From the NCBI GenBank assembly GCA_963665405.2, contig OY762261.2, forward strand, positions 496,001 to 560,000: DNA of 64,000 nt, given 5' to 3'. The position numbers were made by a program, and so were the translations under genes. The notes under the pieces were generated by a model. That model did not search any database. It was not told where the DNA came from and worked only from the letters and a program-made list of their open reading frames with translations. Below are positions 16,773 through 26,347 of this stretch, piece by piece. Source of the DNA: G963665405 sp963665405 (GTDB taxonomy: Bacteria; Chloroflexota; Dehalococcoidia; Lucifugimonadales; G963665405). Positions within the stretch are counted from its first letter, which is position 1; every line of letters starts with the position of its first letter.

Positions 16773-18191
16773 ATGGCGACGAAAGAAGATCTTGCGCTGA
16801 TGGCTCACCTGATGCGCCGAGCCGGATTCGGCGTCAACCGGGACGAGCTCGAGCAGCTTGTTGCGCACGGTTACGAGCAGACGGTCGAGGACCTGCTGAA
16901 TCCGCAAGAGCCTCCGGTCGACGCTCTCCTCCTCTACCGGTACCATCCGACCGTGGAGATCCCCGGGGGGAACGTCGCGCAGGGTCAGGCGAACTGGCTC
17001 TACCACCTGATCAACACCAGGCGGCCGCTCGAGGAGAAGGTGGCGCTGTTCTGGCACCACCTCTTCGCCACCGGGAACAACAAGGTGGACAACTGCAACC
17101 ACCTCCTGGATCAGATCCAGATGTTCCGCGAGCTTGGGATGGGAAACTATCGAGAGCTGCTCCTCCGGTTGGCCAAAGACCCAGCCATGATCTACTGGCT
17201 CGACAACTACGAGAACCACCGGACCGCACCCAACGAGAACTGGGGAAGAGAGCTGCTCGAGCTGTTCTCGATGGGCGTGGGCAACTACACTGAGAAGGAC
17301 GTCTTCGAGGTCTCGCGGGCGTTCACTGGCTGGACGATCACGGCGAAGATGCCACGGTATCCGTACGGCCGGTTCAAGTGGGGCTTCGAGTACCGGCCAG
17401 AGGACCACGACGTCACGAAGAAGACCTTCCTCGGGCACACCGGCAACTTCGACGGCGAGGACATCATCGACATCATCGTGCAGCAGCCGGCCTGCCCGAG
17501 GTTCATCGCCCGTCACCTCTACAACTTCTTCGTCGCCGACGAGCCGCAGGTGCCGGCATGGTCGATCGAAGAGCCGCGAGACCCGGCCGCGGTCCAGCTC
17601 CTGGCCCAGGTGTTCGTAGACTCGGGACTCGAGATCAAGCCGGTCCTGCGCACGCTGTTCAACTCGGACTTCTTCAAGTCCGAGGCGGTACGATTCAAGA
17701 GGGTCAAGAGCCCGGTCGAGGTGGTCGTGGGCACAGTCAAGCTGGTGAAGGACTCGGACGGTCCTCAGCCGTACCTCGAAGCCGGGCTGTCCCGGCAGCC
17801 CGGATACATGGGCCAGGACATCCTGGACCCTCCCAGCGTCGAGGGCTGGCATACTGGCAAGGAGTGGATCAACAGTGGCTCCCTCGTGGCGAGGATCAAC
17901 TTCGTCGCCGACCGCGTGAGCAACACCGAGCTGCCAGGGGTCCGAGACATAATCGACCGGATAGCCGCCCGAAACGGAACGGCGATGACGCCCAAGGCTC
18001 TCGTCGACAGCTGCCTGGAGCTGTTGGGGATGGTGGAGGTGGAGGATTCGACCAGGAAAGAGCTGATCGCTCAGGCCGAGAGCGAGGGACCGATCGCGTG
18101 GGCTACCGAGCAGGATCGCGCTGCATCAGGTCAGAGGGTCGGGGACATGCTGGCCCTCATCGCGGCCACGAGAGAGTACCAGTTCTGCTAG
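16773..18191 (+). CDS. DUF1800 domain protein
   Basis: A 472-residue protein of the DUF1800 family, widespread in Planctomycetota, Chloroflexota and Proteobacteria next to DUF1501. Family landmarks are LMRRAGFGV near the start, LFWHHLFATG, NENWGRELLELFSMG, CPRFIARHLYNFFV and PPSVEGWHTGKEWI. The function is unknown. AGGAGG (16758-16763) sits 9 nt before ATG 16773, which decides the start against longer in-frame alternatives. No signal peptide is seen. It is the first gene of a three-gene operon ending in a strong terminator at 20421. Confidence 0.88.
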   Translation: MATKEDLALMAHLMRRAGFGVNRDELEQLVAHGYEQTVEDLLNPQEPPVDALLLYRYHPTVEIPGGNVAQGQANWLYHLINTRRPLEEKVALFWHHLFATGNNKVDNCNHLLDQIQMFRELGMGNYRELLLRLAKDPAMIYWLDNYENHRTAPNENWGRELLELFSMGVGNYTEKDVFEVSRAFTGWTITAKMPRYPYGRFKWGFEYRPEDHDVTKKTFLGHTGNFDGEDIIDIIVQQPACPRFIARHLYNFFVADEPQVPAWSIEEPRDPAAVQLLAQVFVDSGLEIKPVLRTLFNSDFFKSEAVRFKRVKSPVEVVVGTVKLVKDSDGPQPYLEAGLSRQPGYMGQDILDPPSVEGWHTGKEWINSGSLVARINFVADRVSNTELPGVRDIIDRIAARNGTAMTPKALVDSCLELLGMVEVEDSTRKELIAQAESEGPIAWATEQDRAASGQRVGDMLALIAATREYQFC

Positions 18192-18237
18192 CCGTCCGGA
18201 GGCCCTGGGGTTGGGGATTCAGGAAGGAGAGGGACCT

Positions 18238-19386
18238 ATGACCACCACCGAGAGGAAAGACCCTGTCGTTGTAGTCGTTCAGCTAACCGGCGGCAACGAC
18301 TACTTCAACACGGTAGTCCCGTACACCGACCCCAACTACTACGACGGCCGGCGTTCCCTCAACGTGCCCGAGGACAAGGTCATCAAGCTCGACGACCAGC
18401 TGGGCCTCCACCCGGCGGCCGCGCCATTCAAGAGGATGTACGACGAGGGGAGCATGGCGATCATCCACGGGATCGGCTACGCCAACTCACCCAGGTCGCA
18501 CTTCCGGTCGATGGACATCTGGCACACCTGCGAGCCCGACAAGGTCGGTACCGAGGGCTGGCTCGGCCGGGCGGTCCGCGAGATCGACCCGAACAGCGAG
18601 AATCCGGTCACCGCGGTCAACTTCGGCCACGGCCTTCCCCGAGCCCTGGTCGTACCCGGCGTGTCGGTGGCCTCGGTCGCGGACCTGTCGACCTATGGCC
18701 TGCTGACCAACATCCAGCAGCAGCAGCAGCGAGAGCAGGTGCTCGAGCGGTTTGCCCACATGTACGCTCCGGCCCTTGGCACCGGTCCTGTCATGGACTA
18801 CCTGAGCCAGACCGGTCTGGACGCGCTCAAGGGCGCTGACATCCTGAAGGCGGCGCCGGAGAAGTACTCGTCGAGTGTGGAGTACGCGGCCAACCCCATA
18901 GCCCGGGCCCTGAAGGACGTGGCGACCACCCACCTGGCGGACCTCGGCACAAGGGTCTTCTACACCCAGCACGGCAGCTACGACACCCACGCGGCCCAGA
19001 TGGCGACTCACGCGAAGCTGCTGTCCGAGCTGTCCGGGGCCATCTCGGACTTCTGGGACGACCTTCGCGAGCACGACGCGGACGACAACGTCATCATGTT
19101 CCTCTTCTCGGAGTTCGGGCGGCGGGTCAGGGACAATGGCTCGGGCACGGACCACGGAGCGGCCGGGGTCGCCTTCGCTATAGGGCCACACGTGAACGGT
19201 GGCATGTACAGCACCTACCCGGAGACCAGGCCAGAGGCCCTGGAGCAGGGGGACCTGGTGCCGAACAACGACTACAGGGGGACCTACTCGAGCATCCTGG
19301 ACCGCTGGCTAGGGCTGGACCCGGTACCCATCGTCAACGGCCAGTTCGAGCAGCTCGACTTCATCAGCAAGCGCAACGGGGGCTGA
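18238..19386 (+). CDS. DUF1501 domain protein
   Basis: A 382-residue protein of the DUF1501 family (sulfatase/alkaline-phosphatase-like fold). Landmarks are VQLTGGNDYFNTVVP, SHFRSMDIWHT, YDTHAAQ and FSEFGRRVRDNGSGTDHGAAGV, whose Asp, His and Thr/Ser residues fit metal-dependent hydrolase sites. Most relatives carry a Tat signal, but none is visible here, which fits the absence of a signal in the DUF1800 partner. A GGAAGGAGAGG ribosome site precedes ATG 18238. The CAG-rich patch around residues 161-165 gives a short glutamine run. Confidence 0.87.
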   Translation: MTTTERKDPVVVVVQLTGGNDYFNTVVPYTDPNYYDGRRSLNVPEDKVIKLDDQLGLHPAAAPFKRMYDEGSMAIIHGIGYANSPRSHFRSMDIWHTCEPDKVGTEGWLGRAVREIDPNSENPVTAVNFGHGLPRALVVPGVSVASVADLSTYGLLTNIQQQQQREQVLERFAHMYAPALGTGPVMDYLSQTGLDALKGADILKAAPEKYSSSVEYAANPIARALKDVATTHLADLGTRVFYTQHGSYDTHAAQMATHAKLLSELSGAISDFWDDLREHDADDNVIMFLFSEFGRRVRDNGSGTDHGAAGVAFAIGPHVNGGMYSTYPETRPEALEQGDLVPNNDYRGTYSSILDRWLGLDPVPIVNGQFEQLDFISKRNGG

Positions 19387-19389
19387 CAA

Positions 19390-20400
19390 ATGCTCACGAC
19401 CACTACAGCCGGACGAACCTGGAACTTCAGCCACGCCATCGGCCGGATCGCCAATGGCGGGAACGGCTTTTTTGGGCCTATCTCGGTGGCCGCCGGGCGC
19501 GACGGTGTTCTCTACGTGCTGAACAGGGGCCATGCCGGCGGGGACATCGGCGTGAGCGCCCAGAACCAGCGGATCAGCAAGCTCACCATCAACGAGGAGT
19601 TTCAGGGCGACTTCGGCCGGATGGAGTTCGTCTGGCCGGCATCGCTGGCGCTGGACACAGGGGGCACCCTCTACTGCTCTGACGAGTCCCTCGACGTCAT
19701 CGCGATATATGACGCCGACGGGCAACGTCAAGGACAGTGGGGCGAAAGCGGAAGCGGGCCGGGTCAGCTGAACGGACCTTCCGGGATCGCTTTCGACTCG
19801 AACGACGACCTCTATGTCTCGGACGCCCTCAACAACCGGGTTCAGAAGTTTTCCAAAGGCGGCAAGTTCCTCCTGGAGTGGGGCACCGGAGGCTCGGGCC
19901 CCGGCGAGTTCAGCCGGCCCTGGGGGCTCACCGTCGACGCCGGCGACGACGTCTACGTGGCCGACTGGGGCAACGACCGCGTCCAGAAGTTCTCGTCGAC
20001 CGGGACCCATCTGAGGACGTTCGGCTCCTCGGGCGCCAACGGAGCGAACGGCCTGTCCCGACCTTCGGACGTAGCGGTGGACAGCGACGGCGACGTCTAC
20101 GTCGCCGACTGGGGGAACAAGCGGGTCAGGATCTTCACACCGGACGGGGACGCCGTGGCCTCCCTGTGGGGCGACGCCGAGCAGTTCTCCAAGTGGGCCA
20201 AAGAAGTCGTAGAGTCCAACCCTGACGTGATCAAGGCCTACCGGCGGGTCGAGGATCTGACGCCGCTGTACAGGTTCGACCGGCCCACCGGCATTGCCAT
20301 CGACGATCACGACCGCATCATCGTGACCGACAGCAACCGCGGGAGGCTCCAGGTCTACGCCAAGGAAAAGGGGTACATGGACCCTCAGTTCAACCTGTAG
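19390..20400 (+). CDS. NHL-repeat beta-propeller protein
   Basis: A 336-residue protein built from NHL repeats. Successive blades contain GPSGIAFDSNDDLYVSDALNN, RPWGLTVDAGDDVYVADWGND and RPSDVAVDSDGDVYVADWGNK (each about 45-50 residues apart). It should fold as a six-bladed propeller used for protein or ligand binding; NHL-like propellers also serve as lyases or lactonases. It follows the DUF1501 stop by 3 bp and is the last gene before the 20421 terminator. No signal peptide is visible, so its location is uncertain. Confidence 0.85.
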   Translation: MLTTTTAGRTWNFSHAIGRIANGGNGFFGPISVAAGRDGVLYVLNRGHAGGDIGVSAQNQRISKLTINEEFQGDFGRMEFVWPASLALDTGGTLYCSDESLDVIAIYDADGQRQGQWGESGSGPGQLNGPSGIAFDSNDDLYVSDALNNRVQKFSKGGKFLLEWGTGGSGPGEFSRPWGLTVDAGDDVYVADWGNDRVQKFSSTGTHLRTFGSSGANGANGLSRPSDVAVDSDGDVYVADWGNKRVRIFTPDGDAVASLWGDAEQFSKWAKEVVESNPDVIKAYRRVEDLTPLYRFDRPTGIAIDDHDRIIVTDSNRGRLQVYAKEKGYMDPQFNL

Positions 20401-20420
20401 TCAGTCGACGCGGCAGCAAG

Positions 20421-20461
20421 ACGACGGCGGCCACGAGAGCTCTCGTGGCCGCCGTCGTTTG
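20421..20461 (+). terminator. Terminator of the DUF1800-DUF1501-NHL operon
   Basis: A 38-nt perfect palindrome (20421-20458, half-site ACGACGGCGGCCACGAGAG) followed by TT. The long GC stem compensates for the short T run. It separates the operon from the ThDP enzyme that starts at 20488. Confidence 0.8.
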
Positions 20462-20487
20462 AACCTCAAGAACGGAGACAGAATACG

Positions 20488-22128
20488 ATGAACGTCCAGC
20501 AAGCCGTGGCACGTATCTTGAAACTCGAGAACGTGGAGTGGGTCTCCTGCTTTCCGTCGAACGAGCTCATCGAAGAGGCGGCAAAGCTGGGGATTCGCAC
20601 CGTCATGTTCCGGCAGGAGCGTGGCGCGATCATGGCAGCCGATGGATACAGCCGCGTGAACGACCGCAAGAAGTTCGGCGTGGTCATCACACAGGGTGGG
20701 CCAGGTTCCGAGAACTCCATGGGCGGGATCGCCCAGGCATTCGGCGACAACGTCCCCATCCTCTACCTCGCCGGAGGCCCGACGTTGAGTCAGTACGCCG
20801 TCCGGCCCAACTTCTCGCCGGCTCGCACCTACCAGACGGTCTCCGTGTCCGGCGAGACGATCATCGATCCCTCCGAGGTATCGAGCGTCATGCGTCGCGC
20901 CTTTCACGCGCTCCGGAACGGACGGCCCGGTCCGGTGATCGTCGAGATTCCCGACGACGTCGGCTCACGAGAGACCCCGGACCCGACTGCGACCTACCTG
21001 TCTCCAAAGCGGGCGCTGCGGTCTCCGTCGACCGGCGACGTCAGAGACGCGGTGAAGCTGCTCTTGGGCGCGAGGAGGCCGGTCATATGGTCCGGGATGG
21101 GAGTGCTGCTCTCCGACGCCACGGAGGACCTCCGGGAGCTGGCGGAGCTTACCGGCGTGCCCGTGTATTGCACCCTGCCAGGCAAGTCCTCGTTCGACGA
21201 GCGCCATCCTCTGGCTCTCGGGGCGGGCAGCGCGGCGACCACCCTCCAGGCCCGGCGGTGGCTGCAGGAGTCTGACGTGCTATTCGCCGTCGGTTCGAGC
21301 ATGACGAGGACCGGCTACGGACAGCCCATTCCGGACGGCAAGACGATAATCCACAGCGTCGAGAGCGTCGAGGACATCAACAAGGACTACTCGGTGGCCG
21401 TCGGGCTTCCGGGCGACGCGAAGCTGACGCTGCGGGCGATGATCCAGGAGATCAGGGCGCAGACCGGAGCAGACGGACCCAAGGGTCGAGCCGGCGTCTC
21501 CGCCGAGATAGCCGCGATCAGGGCGGAGTGGCTCTCCGAGTGGACGCCCCTGCTGAACTCGGACGAGGTCCCGATCAACACCTACCGGGTAATCGGGGAG
21601 CTCGAACGCAATCTGGACAAGGACAACAGCATCGTTACCCACGACGCCGGCGCCCCGCGCGACACCATCGTCCCGTTCTACACGGCCACGGTCCCGCACA
21701 GCTACATCGGTTGGGGTAAGACCACTCATCTGGGATATGGGATTCCCCTCATGATCGGAGCGAAGCTGGCAAAGCCGGAGAAGTTCTGCCTGAACTTCAT
21801 GGGCGACGGCGCGTTCGGGATGTCGGGCCTGGACATCGAGACGTCCGTCCGGGCCGGGGCGCCGATAACGACTGTGGTGCTGAACAACGGCGGAATGGCG
21901 ACGTACCCCGGGGGTTACCCGACGGCGAAGGAACGGTACGGGACGACTCGGATGACCGGGGACTACGCCAAGATAGCCGAGGGGATGGGCGCGACTGGCA
22001 TCGTCGTTACGCAGCCGTCCGAGGTGGCGGGCGCCATCAAGAGGGCGCGGCAGCTCAACGCCGACGGGACGACGGTCCTGCTCGACATTCACACGAATCT
22101 GGAGGGCCGCCGGTCGCGCTTCGACTAG
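20488..22128 (+). CDS. Thiamine pyrophosphate-requiring enzyme (acetolactate synthase-like)
   Basis: A 546-residue three-domain ThDP enzyme. The catalytic glutamate lies in RQERGAIMAADGYSR. A central Rossmann-like domain follows, and the cofactor motif GDG...NN is seen as MGDGAFGMSG through VVLNNGG near residues 442-473. It belongs to the acetolactate synthase/benzoylformate decarboxylase superfamily, but its substrate cannot be assigned and no small regulatory subunit is near. A paralog of identical length lies at 43375. GGAG about 10 nt before the ATG supports the start. Its TAG stop opens the degenerate left end of repeat copy e. Confidence 0.85.
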   Translation: MNVQQAVARILKLENVEWVSCFPSNELIEEAAKLGIRTVMFRQERGAIMAADGYSRVNDRKKFGVVITQGGPGSENSMGGIAQAFGDNVPILYLAGGPTLSQYAVRPNFSPARTYQTVSVSGETIIDPSEVSSVMRRAFHALRNGRPGPVIVEIPDDVGSRETPDPTATYLSPKRALRSPSTGDVRDAVKLLLGARRPVIWSGMGVLLSDATEDLRELAELTGVPVYCTLPGKSSFDERHPLALGAGSAATTLQARRWLQESDVLFAVGSSMTRTGYGQPIPDGKTIIHSVESVEDINKDYSVAVGLPGDAKLTLRAMIQEIRAQTGADGPKGRAGVSAEIAAIRAEWLSEWTPLLNSDEVPINTYRVIGELERNLDKDNSIVTHDAGAPRDTIVPFYTATVPHSYIGWGKTTHLGYGIPLMIGAKLAKPEKFCLNFMGDGAFGMSGLDIETSVRAGAPITTVVLNNGGMATYPGGYPTAKERYGTTRMTGDYAKIAEGMGATGIVVTQPSEVAGAIKRARQLNADGTTVLLDIHTNLEGRRSRFD

Positions 22129-22139
22129 GAGACTGACCA

Positions 22140-22227
22140 GGAATGGGGAGTGCAGAGGGGCGAAGCCTCTTTGCTGGGAGTCTGAGGGTGTCCCTCAGAT
22201 AACATCTTCTCTCTCATCATCCTGCTA
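22140..22227. repeat. Intergenic hairpin repeat, copy e
   Basis: Contains GGGGCGAAGCC, GGGAGT and the CTGAGGG-TGT-CCCTCAG hairpin (22182-22198), ending with CATCATCCTGCTA at 22227. The complement of CTA 22225-22227 is the stop codon of the small membrane protein. The repeat therefore fills the whole space between two convergent genes. Confidence 0.85.
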
Positions 22228-22455
22228 CCGCACCGGGGATGGCTCCGCCCTCGTCCTCACGAGAAATCTTCTGAACGCGACCATGGCCCAGAGGAACTCG
22301 ATGACGGTGATGGGATACACCTCCACCAAACCGCTATAGGCGGCTGTCGCCGCACTGGCGACGGCGAACACCAGAACGAACCACTTCGATCGCGGCTCCA
22401 GCCAGTAGGACACCAGCATGACGGACACGGCGACGGAGCCAAAGGCTGTGAGCAT
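22225..22455 (-). CDS. Small two-helix membrane protein
   Basis: A 76-residue hydrophobic protein with two predicted membrane segments (about residues 3-18 and 25-41) around an SYWLEPRSKWF loop, then an amphipathic VYPITVIEFLWAMVAFRRF stretch. Small proteins with this pattern are conserved in several phyla, but I know of no function. It starts at ATG 22455 and is convergent with the ThDP enzyme. The stop codon is contributed by the repeat end. Confidence 0.6.
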   Translation of the reverse strand: MLTAFGSVAVSVMLVSYWLEPRSKWFVLVFAVASAATAAYSGLVEVYPITVIEFLWAMVAFRRFLVRTRAEPSPVR

Positions 22456-22570
22456 TTACAGGATCCCTCCCATGAAAACCGGGTCTCCACGCCTTGACGG
22501 CTGAGTTACAATCCAACCATTCTACCGACCCTGGGGCGTTCCGGTGTCCAGAAGAGAGTGAGGTGGACTG

Positions 22571-23767
22571 GTGTCTCAGCAAGGCTACCTGGTAATCGCG
22601 GATATCACCGGCTACACCGCCTTCCTGAGCCAGTCGGAGCTGGAGCACGCGCAGGACAGCCTGGGGAGCCTGCTCAGCCTTCTCGTCGAGCATACGAAGG
22701 CTCCACTGGTGATCTCGCGACTGGAGGGCGACGCCGTCATCAGCTATGCGCCCGAGGGCAGCTTCATCCAGGGACAGACCCTGGTCGAGACGATCGAGCG
22801 GACCTACGTCGACTTCAGACGGGCGCGCGAGCAGATGGTCGTAAACACCACCTGCGAATGCAACGCCTGCACGAACATCCCGAATCTCGATCTCAAGTTC
22901 TTCGTACACTACGGATCGTTCGTGCTTCAGCAGATCGGCGCGTACACGGAGATGGCGGGTAACGACGTCAACCTGATCCACCGGCTGACCAAGAACACGG
23001 TGACCGAGAAGACCGGCCTGTTCGCCTATGCGTTGTACACCCAGGCGGCGGCCGACGCCCTGGAAATCGGCGAGATGTGCGCGGCGATGACCAGGCAGGT
23101 CGAGAGCTACGAGCACCTGGGCGAGGTCGTCGTCTACGTCCAGGACCTTCATGCCGTCTGGAAGAGGGACAAAGAGAAGCTGCACGTCGCCGTCGAGCCC
23201 GAGGACGCGCTGTTCACCATCGAGTTCGATTTCCCGGTGAGCCAGGCGCTGATGTGGGACTACGTGACGAAGCCCGAGTACAGGGCCCTTCTCACATCCG
23301 CTGACGACCAGAGCCTGACGGATCGAAGTGACGGCAGGACCGCCGCGGGGGCGGTCTACCACTGCGCGCACGGAAAGTCCGTGACGGCTCAGACGATCGT
23401 CGACTGGCACCCGTTCGAGCAGCTCACGTCTGAGGACACGACACGCGTTCCGGGCACGACGATTCTGGCCACGCTTCGGTTGCAACCCATCGAAAGCGGG
23501 ACCCGTCTCTCAGGGTCCTGGAGCAGGGCACGGGGTCGTCTGCTCAACCGGATCATCTGCAACGTCGTCGCGAGGGTGGCCCTTCCACGAGTCATCAGGA
23601 AGGGATGCCAGGCTCTCCACGATCAGATCGTGCAGGAGATCGCGGAGGGCAAGGTCGTCCGGGCGGAGCCCGGAGCGACAGAGGTCGCGGCGGAGGATAT
23701 CAAGGAGGCTGCGGCCGAAGGTCTGACCGCCTCCACGGCCGGTCAGGTGGGTTCGGCCCGGCGCTAG
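22571..23767 (+). CDS. DUF2652 / nucleotide-cyclase-like N-domain with SRPBCC-like C-domain
   Basis: A 398-residue protein. The N-terminal half starts QGYLVIADITGYTAFL and continues with ISRLEGDAVISYAP, the DUF2652 family related to class III cyclase folds but without the full catalytic set. The C-terminal half (about 213-355) looks like a START/SRPBCC ligand-binding domain (FDFPVSQALMWDYVTKPEY). A CxCxxC cluster (CECNAC) lies near residue 96. GTG 22571 follows a GAGGT ribosome site. Its TAG stop shares the palindrome CTAG (23764-23767) with the priA stop on the other strand. Confidence 0.75.
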   Translation: MSQQGYLVIADITGYTAFLSQSELEHAQDSLGSLLSLLVEHTKAPLVISRLEGDAVISYAPEGSFIQGQTLVETIERTYVDFRRAREQMVVNTTCECNACTNIPNLDLKFFVHYGSFVLQQIGAYTEMAGNDVNLIHRLTKNTVTEKTGLFAYALYTQAAADALEIGEMCAAMTRQVESYEHLGEVVVYVQDLHAVWKRDKEKLHVAVEPEDALFTIEFDFPVSQALMWDYVTKPEYRALLTSADDQSLTDRSDGRTAAGAVYHCAHGKSVTAQTIVDWHPFEQLTSEDTTRVPGTTILATLRLQPIESGTRLSGSWSRARGRLLNRIICNVVARVALPRVIRKGCQALHDQIVQEIAEGKVVRAEPGATEVAAEDIKEAAAEGLTASTAGQVGSARR

Positions 23768-26289
23768 GCCAGGCTGACAGGGTCGACGTCGACCGTCCAT
23801 CCGCTCGGAATCGTTACGCCGTCGATCAGCTTTCGGGGCTCCGGTCCCCGGACCACGACCTGCCACCGGTACCGCCCCCTGACGCGCGACGGGTACGAGG
23901 GGACCGGCCCGAGCACCTGGATATCGCTGTAGCCCCACCCGTCCCGCTCCTGCCGTAGAAGTGAAGCCAGCCTCAGGGACTCGCGCTCGGTCAACGCCTC
24001 GTTGGTGTGAGCGTACTGCAAGCGGATCAGCCGGTTGAACGGCGGGTTTCCGTGCTCCATGCGAAAGGCGATCTCCCGGGTGAAGAAGCTCTCGTAGTCC
24101 TGCGCAGCCGCGGCTCTTATCGCGTAGTTGTCCGGCTGGAAGGTCTGGATGATGGCCCTGCCAGGGTCCCGACCCCTCCCGGCGCGGCCCGCCACCTGGT
24201 ACAGAAGCTGGAACACCCGCTCGCCGGCGCGGTAGTCCGGCACTTGCAGGCCCACGTCCGCGGCGACGGCCCCGACGGTTGTGACGGACGGGAAATGAAG
24301 TCCCTTGGCGATCATCTGGGTCCCGACGAGGATCCGGGCGCCGCCCGACCTGAACCTGTCCATGGCCTCCTCCTGGGCCCGCCTCCCTCTGGTCGAGTCC
24401 CGGTCCCACCGCATCACGCCGGCGTCCGGGAATAGCCGGGCGACCTCGTCGACGACGGCCTGGGTGCCGGCCCCAAAGTAGCTCAGGGCGTGGCTGAAGC
24501 ACCTGGGACACCTTTCGGGCGGTGTCGTCCGGGAGCCGCAGTAGTGGCAGAGCAAACGCCCGAGGTCCTGGTGGAAGGCGAGAGCGACATCGCACCGCCT
24601 GCACTTCAGGCCCAGGCCGCACCTCCGGCAGTGAAGTCCGGCCTTCGAGCCCCTGCGGTTCAGGAACAGGATCGCCTGCCCGCCCTCCGCCAGGCTGCGG
24701 TCGATGGAGTGGATCAGGGCCCGGCTAAATATCCCGGAGTTGCCCGTCCGAAGCTCGGCCCGCATGTCCACCACCTGAACGGACGGCAGAGGCGCGACTC
24801 CCCGACGTCCGGCGGCGGCGACTCTGTCCGGCAGCCCGAGCAATCGGAACTCGTTCCGCAACCCCATGTTGTACGAAACCACGTCCGGCGACGCACTCCC
24901 CATCAGCACCACGGCTCCGGTCAGCTCCGCCAGTCGGAGCGCCACGTCGCGTGCGTGGTAGCGCGGGCCAGCGTCGGCCTGCTTATAGGTCCACTCGTGC
25001 TCTTCGTCGATCACTATCAGGCCCAGGCTGTCCTGCGGCGCGAAGACCGCACCTCTCGAGCCTATGACCACGCCGTAGCCACCCTCCTTGATCCCCGCCC
25101 ACTGGTCGAAGTGCTCACCGGGCGACAGGCCGCTGTGCAGGATCGCGACCGATCCCGGAAAGCGGCTGGCGAATCTCTCGACTGTCTGGTGGGTCAGAGA
25201 TATCTCGGGCACCAGGACGATCGCTCTCTTTCCCAGCTTGATGCACTCCTGCACGGCCCGCAGGTAGACCTCCGTCTTGCCGCTGCCGGTTACCCCGTGG
25301 AGGAGGAAGGTGCGCCGGTGTGGAGAGCCTCCGGCCAGCGCGTCCTCGATCTCGCGAGCCGCCGCTCTCTGTGCTCGGGTCGGAGTCACCGGAGCTTCCG
25401 GCGGGAAGGACCTTCCCGCGAGAGGGTCGCGCTCGACGGGAAGGACTACCTTGTCTACCAGCCCCTTGGACAGGAGGGCGTTGACTGCACTCCCGAACTC
25501 GCGTCGGGCGGCTGTCATCGCGAGTGGCGAGCCCCGCTCCATCATGTGCTCCAGAAGCGCCGCCTGCTTCGGCGCGTTGCGGGTCAGCTCGAGCGCCCGT
25601 TCGCCGAGCACGCCGTCCTCATCCTGACCCAGTACCGCGAACTCTTTGAATTTGGGTTGGGCCGCCGGGCGGCTCCATCTGGTGACTCGTTCCAGAAGGC
25701 CACGTGAGACCAGAGAGGAGATGGTGGCAGCCCCGGATTGGCGCAGATACCGGAGGAGGCGGGGCTCGTCGACCTGGCCACGCGCCGTCACATACTCCGT
25801 GGCCCTCCTCTGCAGTGGAGTCAGCGCAGTACGGTCGTAGCCAGAAAGCGAGGCGCCCGGCGAGACGACGATCCTGGCGCGGACTCGATTGCCGGGAGGC
25901 AGCATGGGTGCAGCGGCCTCGAACAACGAGCAGCGGTAGTAGTCGGCGATCCACGTAGCCAGCTCAAGCTGGATGGGAGTAAGGGCGGGGGCGTTGCCTA
26001 CAGACGAGAGGATGTCTCGTGTCTCTGAAACGCTGGGCTGCGCCTCTATCGAGAAGACCACCCCCTGGAGTCTCCGCGGACCGAATGGGACCCAGACCAG
26101 GTAGCCGGGGGAGAGGCTCAGCGAGTCCGGAATGGAGTAGCTGAAGGTGCGGCCGGGACCTGCCGGGGAGTCGACGGCGACCTCGGCGAATCGCCCGTCC
26201 CGGCCGGGCTGCTCCAGGGCCGCATGAGTCTGAGTGGCGGCGACATCGGGTACGGTCGGGGAAATGGCAGCGGACCGTCGAACGATCAC
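23764..26289 (-). CDS. priA: Primosomal protein N', replication restart helicase
   Basis: A 3'-5' superfamily 2 helicase that reloads the replisome at stalled forks. It has Walker A GVTGSGKTE, a DEEH box and the zinc-binding cysteine array (CRRCGLGLKCRRCD ... CHYCGSRTTPPERCPRC), followed by QMIAKGLHFP and QVAGRAGRG. GTG 26289 gives 841 residues without running into rplS; an ATG at 26394 is possible but would overlap rplS by 47 nt. It is the last gene of the trmD-rplS-priA run. The start is uncertain, the identity is not. Confidence 0.92.
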   Translation of the reverse strand: MIVRRSAAISPTVPDVAATQTHAALEQPGRDGRFAEVAVDSPAGPGRTFSYSIPDSLSLSPGYLVWVPFGPRRLQGVVFSIEAQPSVSETRDILSSVGNAPALTPIQLELATWIADYYRCSLFEAAAPMLPPGNRVRARIVVSPGASLSGYDRTALTPLQRRATEYVTARGQVDEPRLLRYLRQSGAATISSLVSRGLLERVTRWSRPAAQPKFKEFAVLGQDEDGVLGERALELTRNAPKQAALLEHMMERGSPLAMTAARREFGSAVNALLSKGLVDKVVLPVERDPLAGRSFPPEAPVTPTRAQRAAAREIEDALAGGSPHRRTFLLHGVTGSGKTEVYLRAVQECIKLGKRAIVLVPEISLTHQTVERFASRFPGSVAILHSGLSPGEHFDQWAGIKEGGYGVVIGSRGAVFAPQDSLGLIVIDEEHEWTYKQADAGPRYHARDVALRLAELTGAVVLMGSASPDVVSYNMGLRNEFRLLGLPDRVAAAGRRGVAPLPSVQVVDMRAELRTGNSGIFSRALIHSIDRSLAEGGQAILFLNRRGSKAGLHCRRCGLGLKCRRCDVALAFHQDLGRLLCHYCGSRTTPPERCPRCFSHALSYFGAGTQAVVDEVARLFPDAGVMRWDRDSTRGRRAQEEAMDRFRSGGARILVGTQMIAKGLHFPSVTTVGAVAADVGLQVPDYRAGERVFQLLYQVAGRAGRGRDPGRAIIQTFQPDNYAIRAAAAQDYESFFTREIAFRMEHGNPPFNRLIRLQYAHTNEALTERESLRLASLLRQERDGWGYSDIQVLGPVPSYPSRVRGRYRWQVVVRGPEPRKLIDGVTIPSGWTVDVDPVSLA

Positions 26290-26347
26290 GGGGAGAGAGC
26301 CTCGACTCGGGCCGGCGGGATGGCTACGAAAGGGCTTTGCCGGGGCG

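Noticed and set aside
20488..22128. Naming the ThDP enzymes ilvB (acetolactate synthase)
   Set aside because: No regulatory subunit or branched-chain genes are adjacent, and the sequence motifs differ from true acetolactate synthases.
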